From the NCBI RefSeq assembly GCF_001865015.1, contig NZ_MJGV01000037.1, forward strand, positions 1 through 47,770: a stretch of 47,770 bases of DNA. The letters run 5' to 3'. A program made the position numbers and the translations under genes. The stretch is from Curtobacterium sp. MMLR14_010. Lineage in GTDB: Bacteria > Actinomycetota > Actinomycetes > Actinomycetales > Microbacteriaceae. Shown piece after piece: positions 1 to 6,843 of the stretch (its first letter is position 1; each line of letters opens with the position of its first letter). The notes below the pieces were generated by a model, which was not told where the DNA came from, ran no database searches, and saw nothing but the letters and a program-made list of their open reading frames with translations.

Positions 1-15
1 CCTCCCGTCCGGTGG
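1..15. repeat. Right arm of a GCCTCC-type intergenic hairpin, cut by the window edge
   Basis: The first 15 bases are identical to 31086-31100, which is the right arm plus flank of the perfect palindrome at 31053-31096. The left arm should lie outside the window. It sits just downstream of the MFS gene on the minus strand, as expected for a terminator. Confidence 0.6.
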
Positions 16-27
16 GGTGCCCCTCCG

Positions 28-1374
28 TCAGGAGGCGCTGGAGCGGTCGGCGACCGCCTCGTCGCGCTGCAGGTCGTGGCGGATCTCGGCGCGTGACCGG
101 GGTGCGCCCACCACCGGGATCGAGTGGGTGACGGCGAGGTGCAGCCGCGAGTCGGCGTCGTACCGGAGGCGGAAGTGCTCGTGGCGGACGAGCCAGACGA
201 GCGCGATCGCCAGCGCGACGAAGCCGGACGCGGCACCGACGCCGATCGCCCACCGCGGGCCGAAGGCGTCCGCGACGGCGCCGACGACGGGGGCGCCGAT
301 CGGGGTGCCGCCGGCGAAGATCGCCATGTAGAGCGCCATCACACGGCCGCGCATCGCCGCGCTGGTGGTGGTCTGGACGAGGGCGTTCGCGGTGGTCATG
401 AACGTCAGCGATGCCAGGCCGACGAAGACGAGCACGATGGCGAAGGTCCAGTAGGTCGGGGCGAGGGCCGCCGCCGTGCACGCGAGCCCGAAGCCGCCGG
501 ACGCGATGACGAGCAGGCGCATCCTGGGGCGGTCGCGGCGGGCGGACAGGAGGGCGCCGAGCACCGAGCCGACCGCCATCACGGAGCTGAGCAGGCCGAA
601 CTCGCTCGCGCCCTTGTGGAACTCCACCCGCGCCATCGTCGAGGTGAAGATCGGGAAGTTCACGCCGAACGTGCCGACGACGAAGATCATCGCGAGGACC
701 ACGATGATGTCGGGTCTGGTGCGGACGTACCGGAAGCCGGCGATGATCTGGCCCTTCCCGCGCTTCGCCTTCGGTCGGTCGGCGAGCTGTTCGGGGTCGA
801 CGAACGCCAGGGCGCCGAGGACCGCTGCGAACGACGCCGCGTTGATGATGAACACCCAGCCGGAGCCGACCGCGGCGATCATCACGCCCGCGACCGCCGG
901 GCCGATGAGCCGGGCCGCGTTGAACGAGGCGGAGTTCAGCGCGACCGCGTTCGAGACCTGTTCGCCGGTGACGACGTCGGAGACGAAGGCCTGGCGGACG
1001 GGGGTGTCGAAGGCGGCCACGATGCCGAGCGCCAGGGCGAAGCCGTACAGCCACAGGAGGGTCGCGGTCTCGGTGACGACCATGATGCCGAGGCCCAGGC
1101 CGAGCAGCCCCATCAGCGACTGCGTGACCATGAGCGTGCGGCGGCGGTCGAAGCGGTCGGCGACGAGGCCGGTCCAGGGGAGGAGCAGGAGCTGCGGCCC
1201 GAACTGCAGCGCCATCGTCGTGCCGACCGCGACCGCGTCGTTGTGGGTGAGCTGCGTCAGGACGATCCAGTCCTGCGCGGTGCGCTGCATCCAGGTGCCG
1301 ACGTTGGACACGAGGGCCCCGGCGAACCAGATGCGGTAGTTGCGTCCCGAGAGGGACCGGAACATGGCGGTCAC
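28..1374 (-). CDS. MFS exporter, DHA3/EntS-like
   Basis: Inner-membrane transporter of the major facilitator superfamily, probably a proton-driven exporter; substrate unknown. The 448-residue protein has about twelve hydrophobic helices. Residues 24-36 (NVGTWMQRTAQDW) are typical of the branch that includes the enterobactin exporter EntS. A DRFDRRR loop near residue 75 is the usual basic TM2-TM3 loop. The tail after about residue 410 is polar and cytoplasmic. The GTG start shares GTGA with the stop of the MarR gene, so the two form an operon and the regulator probably controls the pump. An in-frame ATG three codons later (at 1365) is the alternative start. Confidence 0.88.
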   Translation of the reverse strand: MTAMFRSLSGRNYRIWFAGALVSNVGTWMQRTAQDWIVLTQLTHNDAVAVGTTMALQFGPQLLLLPWTGLVADRFDRRRTLMVTQSLMGLLGLGLGIMVVTETATLLWLYGFALALGIVAAFDTPVRQAFVSDVVTGEQVSNAVALNSASFNAARLIGPAVAGVMIAAVGSGWVFIINAASFAAVLGALAFVDPEQLADRPKAKRGKGQIIAGFRYVRTRPDIIVVLAMIFVVGTFGVNFPIFTSTMARVEFHKGASEFGLLSSVMAVGSVLGALLSARRDRPRMRLLVIASGGFGLACTAAALAPTYWTFAIVLVFVGLASLTFMTTANALVQTTTSAAMRGRVMALYMAIFAGGTPIGAPVVGAVADAFGPRWAIGVGAASGFVALAIALVWLVRHEHFRLRYDADSRLHLAVTHSIPVVGAPRSRAEIRHDLQRDEAVADRSSAS

Positions 1375-1784
1375 GGCTGGGCCAGCCTCCTCATGATGTC
1401 GGTGGCCTCGGTGAGCACGCGGCGTTCGGCGGGCGTGAGCACCGCGAGGCGCGGGGTGAGCCAGTCGTCACGGCGGCGTCGGGTCTCGAGGACGAAGTCC
1501 GCCCCGGCCGGGGTCGTCGCGATGAGCACCTTGCGGCGGTCGTCCCCGTGGTCGGCCTTCGTCGCGAGGCCGAGCTCCACCAGGGCGGCGACGGTCTTCG
1601 TCATCGACGGCGGGGTGACGCCCTCGTGCCGACTGAGATCCGCCAGGGACAGTGGGCCCTCACGGTGCAGGCGGGCGAGCGCGGAGAACACGGCGTCGCT
1701 CATGGTGCTGTCGGCCTTCTGGGCACGCAGGGTCCGGGAGAGCCGGTTCACGGCCACGCGGAAGTCGGTGCTCAGGTGGGTCAC
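1371..1784 (-). CDS. MarR-family transcriptional regulator
   Basis: A 137-residue winged-helix DNA-binding protein, the usual MarR length. Residues about 25-90 carry the helix-turn-helix and wing: SLADLSRHEGVTPPSMTKTV is the recognition region and DDRRKVLIATTPAG is the wing followed by the standard TPAG turn. MarR proteins act as dimers that leave DNA on binding a small phenolic or drug ligand. It is the first gene of an operon with the downstream MFS pump and is divergent from an SDR gene, with a palindrome in the gap that could be its operator. The start is GTG at 1784, with no Shine-Dalgarno sequence but a TAGGCT element 6 nt upstream. Confidence 0.9.
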   Translation of the reverse strand: MTHLSTDFRVAVNRLSRTLRAQKADSTMSDAVFSALARLHREGPLSLADLSRHEGVTPPSMTKTVAALVELGLATKADHGDDRRKVLIATTPAGADFVLETRRRRDDWLTPRLAVLTPAERRVLTEATDIMRRLAQP

Positions 1785-1790
1785 CTCGTC

Positions 1791-1796
1791 AGCCTA
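1791..1796 (-). promoter_or_regulatory. -10 element TAGGCT for marR (leaderless type)
   Basis: TAGGCT on the minus strand ends 6 nt before the GTG start and there is no purine-rich ribosome binding site. The same arrangement recurs through the window. Confidence 0.55.
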
Positions 1797-1803
1797 ACTC
1801 ATT

Positions 1804-1820
1804 AGTTCAGTGAACGAACT
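1804..1820. promoter_or_regulatory. Candidate MarR operator, AGTTC-n7-GAACT
   Basis: The inverted repeat AGTTC/GAACT with a 7-nt centre lies between the divergent marR and SDR genes, just upstream of the marR -10 element. A second AACT/AGTT pair overlaps it at 1797-1808. The position fits autoregulation of marR and control of the SDR gene; this is inferred from location only. Confidence 0.45.
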
Positions 1821-1907
1821 GGTTTGGCATCGGACGGTCCGCTGCGTCATGACCGGCGTATCGTGCGAGGTGCAGGCAACAGGTGTTGCCGAGAACTGGA
1901 GCAGGAC

Positions 1908-2660
1908 ATGTCAGAGTTCGAGGGCAAGGTCGCCGTCGTCACCGGTGGCGGCAGCGGCATCGGCGAGGCCATCGCGAAGGAGCTCGCCGCGGCGGGCGCG
2001 CGGGTCGTCGTCACCGACATCAAGCAGGACGCCGCCGAGCGGGTCGCCAGCGCGATCGAGGCAGCGGGTGGGACCGCCGTCACGTTCACGGCGAACTCGT
2101 CCGTCGCCGCCGACAACGAGCGTGCCGTGCAGTTCGCCGTGGACACCTACGGCGGGCTGCACCTCGCCGTCAACAACGCCGGCATCGCCGCCGCCCCGCA
2201 GCCCATCGGCGAGTACGACGTCGCCGCCTGGGACCGCGTGCGTGGCGTGGACCTCGACGGTGTCTTCTACGGGCTGCGGTACGAGATCCCGGCGATGCTG
2301 GCGTCCGGCGGCGGCGCGATCGTGAACATGTCGTCGGTGCTCGGCTCGGTCGGTCTCGCGCAGAACGCCGCCTACGTGGCGTCGAAGCACGCGCTCGTCG
2401 GCCTGACGAAAGTCGCGGCGCTCGAGTACACGGCGCAGGGCATCCGCACGAACGCCGTCGGCCCGGGCTTCATCGACACGCCCCTGGTGCGGTCGTCGCT
2501 GTCGGACGAGCAGCTCGCGGCGCTCGAGGCCGAGCACGCGGCGAAGCGCCTCGGCACCGACGCCGAGGTCGCCGCGCTGGTGCTGTTCCTGCTCAGCGAC
2601 AAGGCCTCGTTCATCAGCGGCAGCTACCACCTGGTCGACGGCGGGTACTCCGCGCACTGA
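1908..2660 (+). CDS. SDR-family NAD(P)-dependent oxidoreductase
   Basis: Classical short-chain dehydrogenase/reductase, 250 residues, the normal length. The cofactor motif TGGGSGIG is near residues 13-20, the NNAG structural motif near 90, the catalytic Ser in the MSSVLGS strand near 143 and the YVASK Tyr/Lys pair near 157. The C-terminus ends with the usual VDGGYSAH. It acts in the cytosol on an unknown alcohol or ketone. The ATG at 1908 follows GGAGCAGG; an in-frame ATG at 1824 would add a non-conserved extension. It is divergent from the marR-MFS operon and may respond to the same ligand. Confidence 0.9.
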   Translation: MSEFEGKVAVVTGGGSGIGEAIAKELAAAGARVVVTDIKQDAAERVASAIEAAGGTAVTFTANSSVAADNERAVQFAVDTYGGLHLAVNNAGIAAAPQPIGEYDVAAWDRVRGVDLDGVFYGLRYEIPAMLASGGGAIVNMSSVLGSVGLAQNAAYVASKHALVGLTKVAALEYTAQGIRTNAVGPGFIDTPLVRSSLSDEQLAALEAEHAAKRLGTDAEVAALVLFLLSDKASFISGSYHLVDGGYSAH

Positions 2661-2799
2661 GGCGGCGGGTCCTCCCACGCGTGCTCGGTCCTTTCCTGCG
2701 CAGGAGGTCGAATCACGCGTAGCGGGTCGGATGTTCCGTCCCCCTATGCGCGATTGCGCTTGCCAGCGCGGGTGATGTGGGAAGGAACGCGCACCACGG

Positions 2800-2867
2800 G
2801 CGCCGGACTGGAGGCTCGGCTCACCTTCCCGACGTCGGGAAGGTGAGCCGAGCCTCCAGTCCGGCGC
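2800..2867. terminator. 68-bp perfect palindrome between convergent genes
   Basis: Two 34-bp arms (2800-2833 and 2834-2867) are exactly complementary with no loop base, centred on GACGTC. The base of the stem is GCGCCGGACTGGAGGC. It lies between the SDR gene (+) and the acetamidase gene (-), whose 3' ends face each other, so a bidirectional terminator is the simplest role. There is no T-tract. The rest of the 2661-2876 gap contains only a 12-bp palindrome TCCTGCGCAGGA near 2693. Confidence 0.75.
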
Positions 2868-2876
2868 TGTGGCCGA

Positions 2877-3806
2877 CTACGCGAGGATCGCGTCGTGCGG
2901 GAGCAGCGCGTGCACGCCCCACGTGCGGTTGGCGACCTGGGTGACGCGCATGCTGACGGCCACGCTGGCCATGGCGAGTGCCTCGGCGCGGGTGATGTCG
3001 TGCGTGCCGGCGATCCAGTCGACCATCCGGTCCAGGGCCGTGGCGGTCGCGGCGTTGAGGTCGGCGTCGAAGCCGAACGTGATGCGGCCGGCCGGGGTGT
3101 CGGCGTGGATGCCCTCGACCGGTGCTACGTCGAGGAGCGAGAGCGTCATGGTCGTCGTCATGCCGCACTCGACCGCGGTGCCGGAGACCTCGCCGTCGCC
3201 CTGGGCGGCGTGGCCGTCGCCGACGAAGAGGAGCGCCTCGGGGACCGTGACGGGCAGGTACAGCGTCGCGCCGGCCACGAGCTCGCGGCAGTCGATGTTG
3301 CCGCCGCCGACCGGGCGCGGCGGGATGGTGGAGTGCTCGCCGGTGGCCTCGGGCGGCAGGCCGACGACCCCGAGGAACGGCGCCGTGCGGACACCGAGCC
3401 CGAGCTGGTTGTGTGCGGTGCCCGTTGCGACGTCGATGTCCCAGAGGAGCGGGCCGCGCGTGGACGGGTCGGCCAGTCCGAGCGCGCGGTTGAGCTCGGT
3501 GTCGACGCCGCCGGAGCCGGTGTAGCCCCAGTCGTCCGGCACCAGGTCGTCGAAGTGGACCGCGAGGACCTGGCCGGGGCGGGCACCTTCGAGGGCGATC
3601 GGGCCGACCAGGCAGTGGCCTCGGCGTGCGTCGATCAGCGTCGGGACGTCGACGCCCGGTTCCTGCTGGCGTTCGGTGTAGCCGGCTGCACTCAGCGTGT
3701 GGACCGTGACGGTGTCGCCCGGGGTGGCCGTGAGGACGGGGGAGCGCTCGGCGGTGAAGACGTCGACGGCGGTGGCGGGGGAGGCCTCGAGGCGGTGGTG
3801 GGTCAC
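2877..3806 (-). CDS. Acetamidase/formamidase-family protein
   Basis: Member of the FmdA/AmdA amidase family, which hydrolyses short amides such as formamide or acetamide to the acid and ammonia. The 309-residue length fits the shorter bacterial branch. The core includes GPIALEGARPGQVLAVHFDD (about residues 70-89), the GGGNIDCRELVAGATLYLPV block (about 168-187) and the GDGHAAQGDGEVSGTAVECG block (about 197-216), which are the metal-site regions of the family. The start is GTG at 3806. It stands alone, convergent with the SDR gene and separated from its upstream neighbour by a long repeat region that must contain its promoter. Confidence 0.85.
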   Translation of the reverse strand: MTHHRLEASPATAVDVFTAERSPVLTATPGDTVTVHTLSAAGYTERQQEPGVDVPTLIDARRGHCLVGPIALEGARPGQVLAVHFDDLVPDDWGYTGSGGVDTELNRALGLADPSTRGPLLWDIDVATGTAHNQLGLGVRTAPFLGVVGLPPEATGEHSTIPPRPVGGGNIDCRELVAGATLYLPVTVPEALLFVGDGHAAQGDGEVSGTAVECGMTTTMTLSLLDVAPVEGIHADTPAGRITFGFDADLNAATATALDRMVDWIAGTHDITRAEALAMASVAVSMRVTQVANRTWGVHALLPHDAILA

Positions 3807-3868
3807 GGGGCGATCATCCCAGGCGGGGTTGTGGGGGTTCGGGGGTGGGGTCGGTTGGTGAGGCGACG

Positions 3869-4340
3869 GGGTGCTGCGCGACAGGGGTGTTCACGCGAGA
3901 CGCCGGCGTCTCGCGAGGCTTGCGGGAGGGGGTGCTGCGAGACAGGGGTGTTCACGCGAGACGCCGGCGTCTTGTGGTGCTTGCGGGAGGTCGGGGCCGG
4001 CGAGACGGGGGTGTCTGCGCGAGACGCCTCGGAACGAACGAGACGCCGCCGAAAGTGGCGGCGTCTCGATGTCGGGGCGGTGTCTCGCGCGGACGCCGGT
4101 GTCTCGGACCGAGACGCCGGCGTCTCGCGAGGCTTGCGGGAGGGCGTGCTGCGAGACGGGGGTGTCTGCGCGAGACGCCGGCGTCTTGTGGTGTTTGCGG
4201 GAGGTCGGGACCGGCGAGACGGGGGTGTCTGCGCGAGACGCCTCGGAACGAACGAGACGCCGCCGAAAGTGGCGGCGTCTCGATGTCGGGGCAGCGTCTC
4301 GCGCGGACGCCGGTGTCTCAGGTCGAGACGCCGGCGTCTC
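3869..4340. repeat. 214-bp tandem duplication built of GAGACG/CGTCTC palindromes
   Basis: GAGACGCCGGCGTCTC, itself a perfect 16-bp palindrome, starts at 3897, 4111 and 4325, giving two 214-bp units (3897-4110 and 4111-4324) and the start of a third. Each unit also holds a hairpin with 12-bp arms and a GAAAGT loop (4039-4050/4057-4068, repeated at 4253-4264/4271-4282). A shorter repeat of about 62 bp begins near 3869. The units differ at only a few positions, which suggests recent duplication. No credible gene lies in 3807-4351 on either strand. Confidence 0.9.
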
Positions 4341-4351
4341 CGTCGCACGAG

Positions 4352-4621
4352 TCAGTGGAACTGGGGGATCGTCATCCAGATGCCGTAGAGGACCGCGGCG
4401 ACGCACACCGCGAAGCAGAGCCCGGCTCCGGCGAGGGCGATCGGCGGCGTCGTGCCACTGCGGGGTGTCTCGTCGCTGTACTGCGTCTTCTCGCCGCCCG
4501 CATCGGCCGGTTGACCGACCCCGAGCAGCCGGAGGCCGAGTGTGTACAACAGGACGATCCCCACGGCCGCCACGAACCCCACGCCTGCGACGGTCGCGAT
4601 CGCGGAGAAGTCGATGGTCAT
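4352..4621 (-). CDS. Small two-helix membrane protein next to PiT
   Basis: An 89-residue protein with hydrophobic segments at about residues 8-33 and 61-83, separated by a polar loop (PADAGGEKTQYSDETPRSG). It starts at ATG 4621, 11 nt after the PiT transporter stop on the same strand, so the two are cotranscribed. Small membrane proteins are often found beside actinobacterial phosphate transporters; a role as accessory or stabilising subunit is an inference from position. I recognise no named family. The ATG sits downstream of a weak AGGCACTC-type site. Confidence 0.8.
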   Translation of the reverse strand: MTIDFSAIATVAGVGFVAAVGIVLLYTLGLRLLGVGQPADAGGEKTQYSDETPRSGTTPPIALAGAGLCFAVCVAAVLYGIWMTIPQFH

Positions 4622-4632
4622 CGGAGTGCCTC

Positions 4633-5775
4633 TCAGCTCTCGGCAGCCACGGGCTCGCGCTCCGTGGTGCCCTCGTTGACGTCGCTCGCCGAGATCGGCT
4701 TGCGACGGGCCAGTGTGTAGAAGGTGAGTCCGCCGGCGAGGGCCAGGACCGCGACGATCACGAGCCCGATCGTCGAGGTCGAGGCCAGCCAGGTGGCCAG
4801 GCCACCGACCACCGCAGCCGACGGGAGCGTGATCACCCAGGCGATGACGATGCGCCCGACGACGCCCCAGTGCACGTCCGCGAGCTTCTTGCCGAGGCCG
4901 GATCCGATGACGGAGCCGCTCGTGACGTGGGTGGTCGAGAGTGCGAAGCCGAGGTGCGAGGACACCAGGATCGTGGCGGCCGAGCTGGTCTCCGCCGCGA
5001 AGCCCTGCGGGCTCTGCACGTCCGAGATCTTCTTGCCGACGGTCTGCATGATCCGCCAGCCGCCCATGTACGTGCCGAGCGCGATCGCCATCCCGCACGC
5101 CAGGATCACCCAGAGCTCGGGACCGGTACCCGCGTCCTGGTAGTTCGCGGCGATGAGGGTCAGCGTGATGACGCCCATGGTCTTCTGCGCGTCGTTCGTG
5201 CCGTGCGCGAGCGACACCAGCGAGGCCGAGATGGTCTGGCCGTGCCGGAAGCCGGTCGCGGCGCCGTGGGTCGTCGCGTTCTTCGTGATCGTGTACGCCA
5301 GGTAGGTGGCGGCCAGGGCGATCAGCCCGGCGATGACCGGGGAGAGCAGCGCGGGCAGCACGACCTTCGAGACGACCGTCGCCCAGTCGACCGAGTTCAG
5401 CCCGGCACCGATGATCGAGGCGCCGATGAGCCCGCCGAACAACGCGTGCGTGGACGACGACGGCAGGCCGAAGTACCACGTGCCGAGGTTCCAGAGCACG
5501 GCGCCGACGAGCCCGGCGAAGATCATCGTGGGGGAGATGTGGATGCCGTCCTGGCCCTCGCGGATGATGCCCTGCGAGACGGTCTTCGCCACCTCGGTGG
5601 ACAGGAACGCGCCCACCAGGTTGAGGACGGCGGAGATGATGACGGCGGTGCGGGGCTTGAGGGCTCCCGTGGCCACCGAGGTGGCCATGGCGTTCGCGGT
5701 GTCGTGGAAGCCGTTCGTGAAGTCGAACACGAGGGCCACGACGATCACCAGTACGACGGTGACGAGGACGTCCAT
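4633..5775 (-). CDS. pit: PiT-family inorganic phosphate transporter
   Basis: Low-affinity metal-phosphate:proton symporter in the inner membrane. The 380-residue protein opens with the PiT signature FDFTNGFHDTANAMAT at about residues 15-30, and its second half carries the matching repeat SLAHGTNDAQKTMG near residues 190-203. The two inverted GANDA-like repeats and about ten helices define the family. I chose ATG 5775 because the signature then sits near the N-terminus as usual; an upstream in-frame start at 5838 would translate through the promoter and Pho box. It is the first gene of an operon with the small membrane protein. Confidence 0.92.
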   Translation of the reverse strand: MDVLVTVVLVIVVALVFDFTNGFHDTANAMATSVATGALKPRTAVIISAVLNLVGAFLSTEVAKTVSQGIIREGQDGIHISPTMIFAGLVGAVLWNLGTWYFGLPSSSTHALFGGLIGASIIGAGLNSVDWATVVSKVVLPALLSPVIAGLIALAATYLAYTITKNATTHGAATGFRHGQTISASLVSLAHGTNDAQKTMGVITLTLIAANYQDAGTGPELWVILACGMAIALGTYMGGWRIMQTVGKKISDVQSPQGFAAETSSAATILVSSHLGFALSTTHVTSGSVIGSGLGKKLADVHWGVVGRIVIAWVITLPSAAVVGGLATWLASTSTIGLVIVAVLALAGGLTFYTLARRKPISASDVNEGTTEREPVAAES

Positions 5776-5782
5776 GGGCGTG

Positions 5783-5788
5783 ACGCTA
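5783..5788 (-). promoter_or_regulatory. -10 element TAGCGT for pit
   Basis: TAGCGT on the minus strand lies 7 nt before the ATG of pit, leaving essentially no leader. The Pho box begins 16 nt further upstream, so it covers the -35 region. Confidence 0.55.
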
Positions 5789-5804
5789 GGCCCGGTGCGT
5801 CGCG

Positions 5805-5826
5805 GCCGCGTGAACGGACGGTGAAC
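5805..5826 (-). promoter_or_regulatory. Pho box: two 11-bp direct repeats upstream of pit
   Basis: On the minus strand two 11-bp units follow each other directly: GTTCACCGTCC then GTTCACGCGGC. This matches the PhoP box known from Streptomyces, which is built of 11-bp direct repeats with a GTTCA core. It overlaps the expected -35 position of pit, the usual arrangement for activation by PhoP under phosphate limitation. The motif match is direct; regulation here is inferred. Confidence 0.7.
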
Positions 5827-5842
5827 AGGTCCGCGCATCTGC

Positions 5843-5848
5843 GAGGAT
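5843..5848 (+). promoter_or_regulatory. -10-like GAGGAT for the lipase gene
   Basis: GAGGAT ends 6 nt before the GTG at 5855 with no Shine-Dalgarno sequence. This is a weak form of the TAGGCT element found before many genes here. Confidence 0.35.
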
Positions 5849-5854
5849 GCTCAC

Positions 5855-6721
5855 GTGCCCACGTTCTCTGCTGCCCGCGGCGACTCCTCGTTCGTCGATG
5901 CGCACGGTGTCGAGATCGTCTACTCCACCTGGCGTGCCGGTCGGCCGAAGGGGATCGTCCAGCTCGCGCACGGCGTCGGCGAGCACTCCCTGCGGTACGA
6001 GCCGCTCGCGCAGGACCTCGTCCGATCGGGCTACACGGTCGTCGCGAACGACCACCGCGGACACGGCCGGACCGGCATCCTCCAGTGGGAGGACGACCGC
6101 ACGAAGCTCGGTCGGCTCGGCCCCGGCGGGCTCCGCGCCGCGATCGCCGCCGTCGAGCAGATGACCACCGTCGCGCGCGCTGACAGCCCCGGACTGCCGC
6201 TCGTGCTCCTCGGTCACTCGTGGGGGTCCCTGATGGCCCAGCGGATCGTGAACACCTCGAGCGAGTCGTACGAGGGGGTCGTCCTCTCGGGCTCCGCGTA
6301 CCGGATGCCCGGGTCCATGAACGGCGGTGACCTCAACAAGCGGCACGCGGCGCTCGGGCCGACCCGGTTCGAGTGGCTGACCCGCGACCGAGCGGTCATC
6401 GACGCGATGGGCGCCGACCCGCTCGCGGTGGAGGGCGACGTCATCGCGCTCTTCGGCCTCCCCGACACCCTCCGCCTGCTCGGTGTCCCACGACGCGGCA
6501 TCCCGCACGACCTGCCGATGCTGCTGCAGGTCGGGTCCGACGACCCGCTCGGCGGCCCGAAGTCGGTGCAGCGCCTGGCGCAGGCGTACCGCCGGCGCGG
6601 GCGGCTGTCGGACGTGACCGTCCAGGTGTACGAGGGCGCGCGGCACGAGGTCTACAACGAGACGAACCGGGACGAGGTCATCGGCCACCTGGTCGAGTGG
6701 CTCGACCGGGTGGTGGATTGA
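5855..6721 (+). CDS. Alpha/beta hydrolase, monoacylglycerol lipase/lysophospholipase type
   Basis: Serine hydrolase of the Hydrolase_4 (S33-like) group, cytosolic, probably releasing fatty acids from monoglycerides or lysophospholipids. In 288 residues one sees the oxyanion block LAHGVGEHSLRY (about 37-48), NDHRGHGRTG (about 68-77), the nucleophile elbow GHSWGS (Ser near 119), an acidic residue in VGSDDPLG near 225 and the catalytic His in ARHEVYNE near 266. It starts with GTG and has no signal peptide. It is divergent from pit across a gap of about 80 bp and is followed by a strong hairpin. Confidence 0.87.
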   Translation: MPTFSAARGDSSFVDAHGVEIVYSTWRAGRPKGIVQLAHGVGEHSLRYEPLAQDLVRSGYTVVANDHRGHGRTGILQWEDDRTKLGRLGPGGLRAAIAAVEQMTTVARADSPGLPLVLLGHSWGSLMAQRIVNTSSESYEGVVLSGSAYRMPGSMNGGDLNKRHAALGPTRFEWLTRDRAVIDAMGADPLAVEGDVIALFGLPDTLRLLGVPRRGIPHDLPMLLQVGSDDPLGGPKSVQRLAQAYRRRGRLSDVTVQVYEGARHEVYNETNRDEVIGHLVEWLDRVVD

Positions 6722-6748
6722 CAACGCCGGCTTCCGCACCACCAGGAA

Positions 6749-6808
6749 CGGACTGGAGGCCCGGATCACGTGAGCCGATCGGCGCACGTGATCCGGGCCT
6801 CCAGTCCG
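6749..6808. terminator. 60-bp near-perfect palindrome after the lipase gene
   Basis: Arms of 24 bp (6749-6772 and 6785-6808) are exact complements. The 12-nt centre holds a further 10-bp palindrome GCCGATCGGC, so only one A/G mismatch interrupts pairing. The outer stem CGGACTGGAGGC is shared with the palindrome at 2800-2867 while the core differs. It lies between two co-directional genes and probably ends the lipase transcript. Confidence 0.75.
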
Positions 6809-6831
6809 GCCTGTGATGCCGATCGCAGGAA

Positions 6832-6837
6832 TAGGCT
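6832..6837 (+). promoter_or_regulatory. -10 element TAGGCT for the lipoate ligase gene
   Basis: TAGGCT is followed by 6 nt and then GTG at 6844. No ribosome binding site is present, so a leaderless mRNA is likely. It supports the GTG as the true start. Confidence 0.6.
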
Positions 6838-6843
6838 GGCGAC

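Noticed and set aside
124..1797. Long open frame on the plus strand through the MFS and MarR genes
   Set aside because: It is antisense to two well-supported genes and its product is rich in Arg, Asp, Gly and Glu, typical of high-GC shadow frames. Similar ones at 2895-4388, 3871-6183, 9250-12057, 13518-15173 and 31067-32980 were dismissed for the same reason.
3869..4340. Possible CRISPR array
   Set aside because: Units are 214 bp and the spacers between shared motifs are themselves repeated. There is no short repeat with unique spacers and no cas gene.
5776..5838. Longer PiT protein starting at 5838
   Set aside because: It would translate the -10 element and Pho box and adds an Arg/Pro-rich, non-conserved N-terminus ahead of the family signature.
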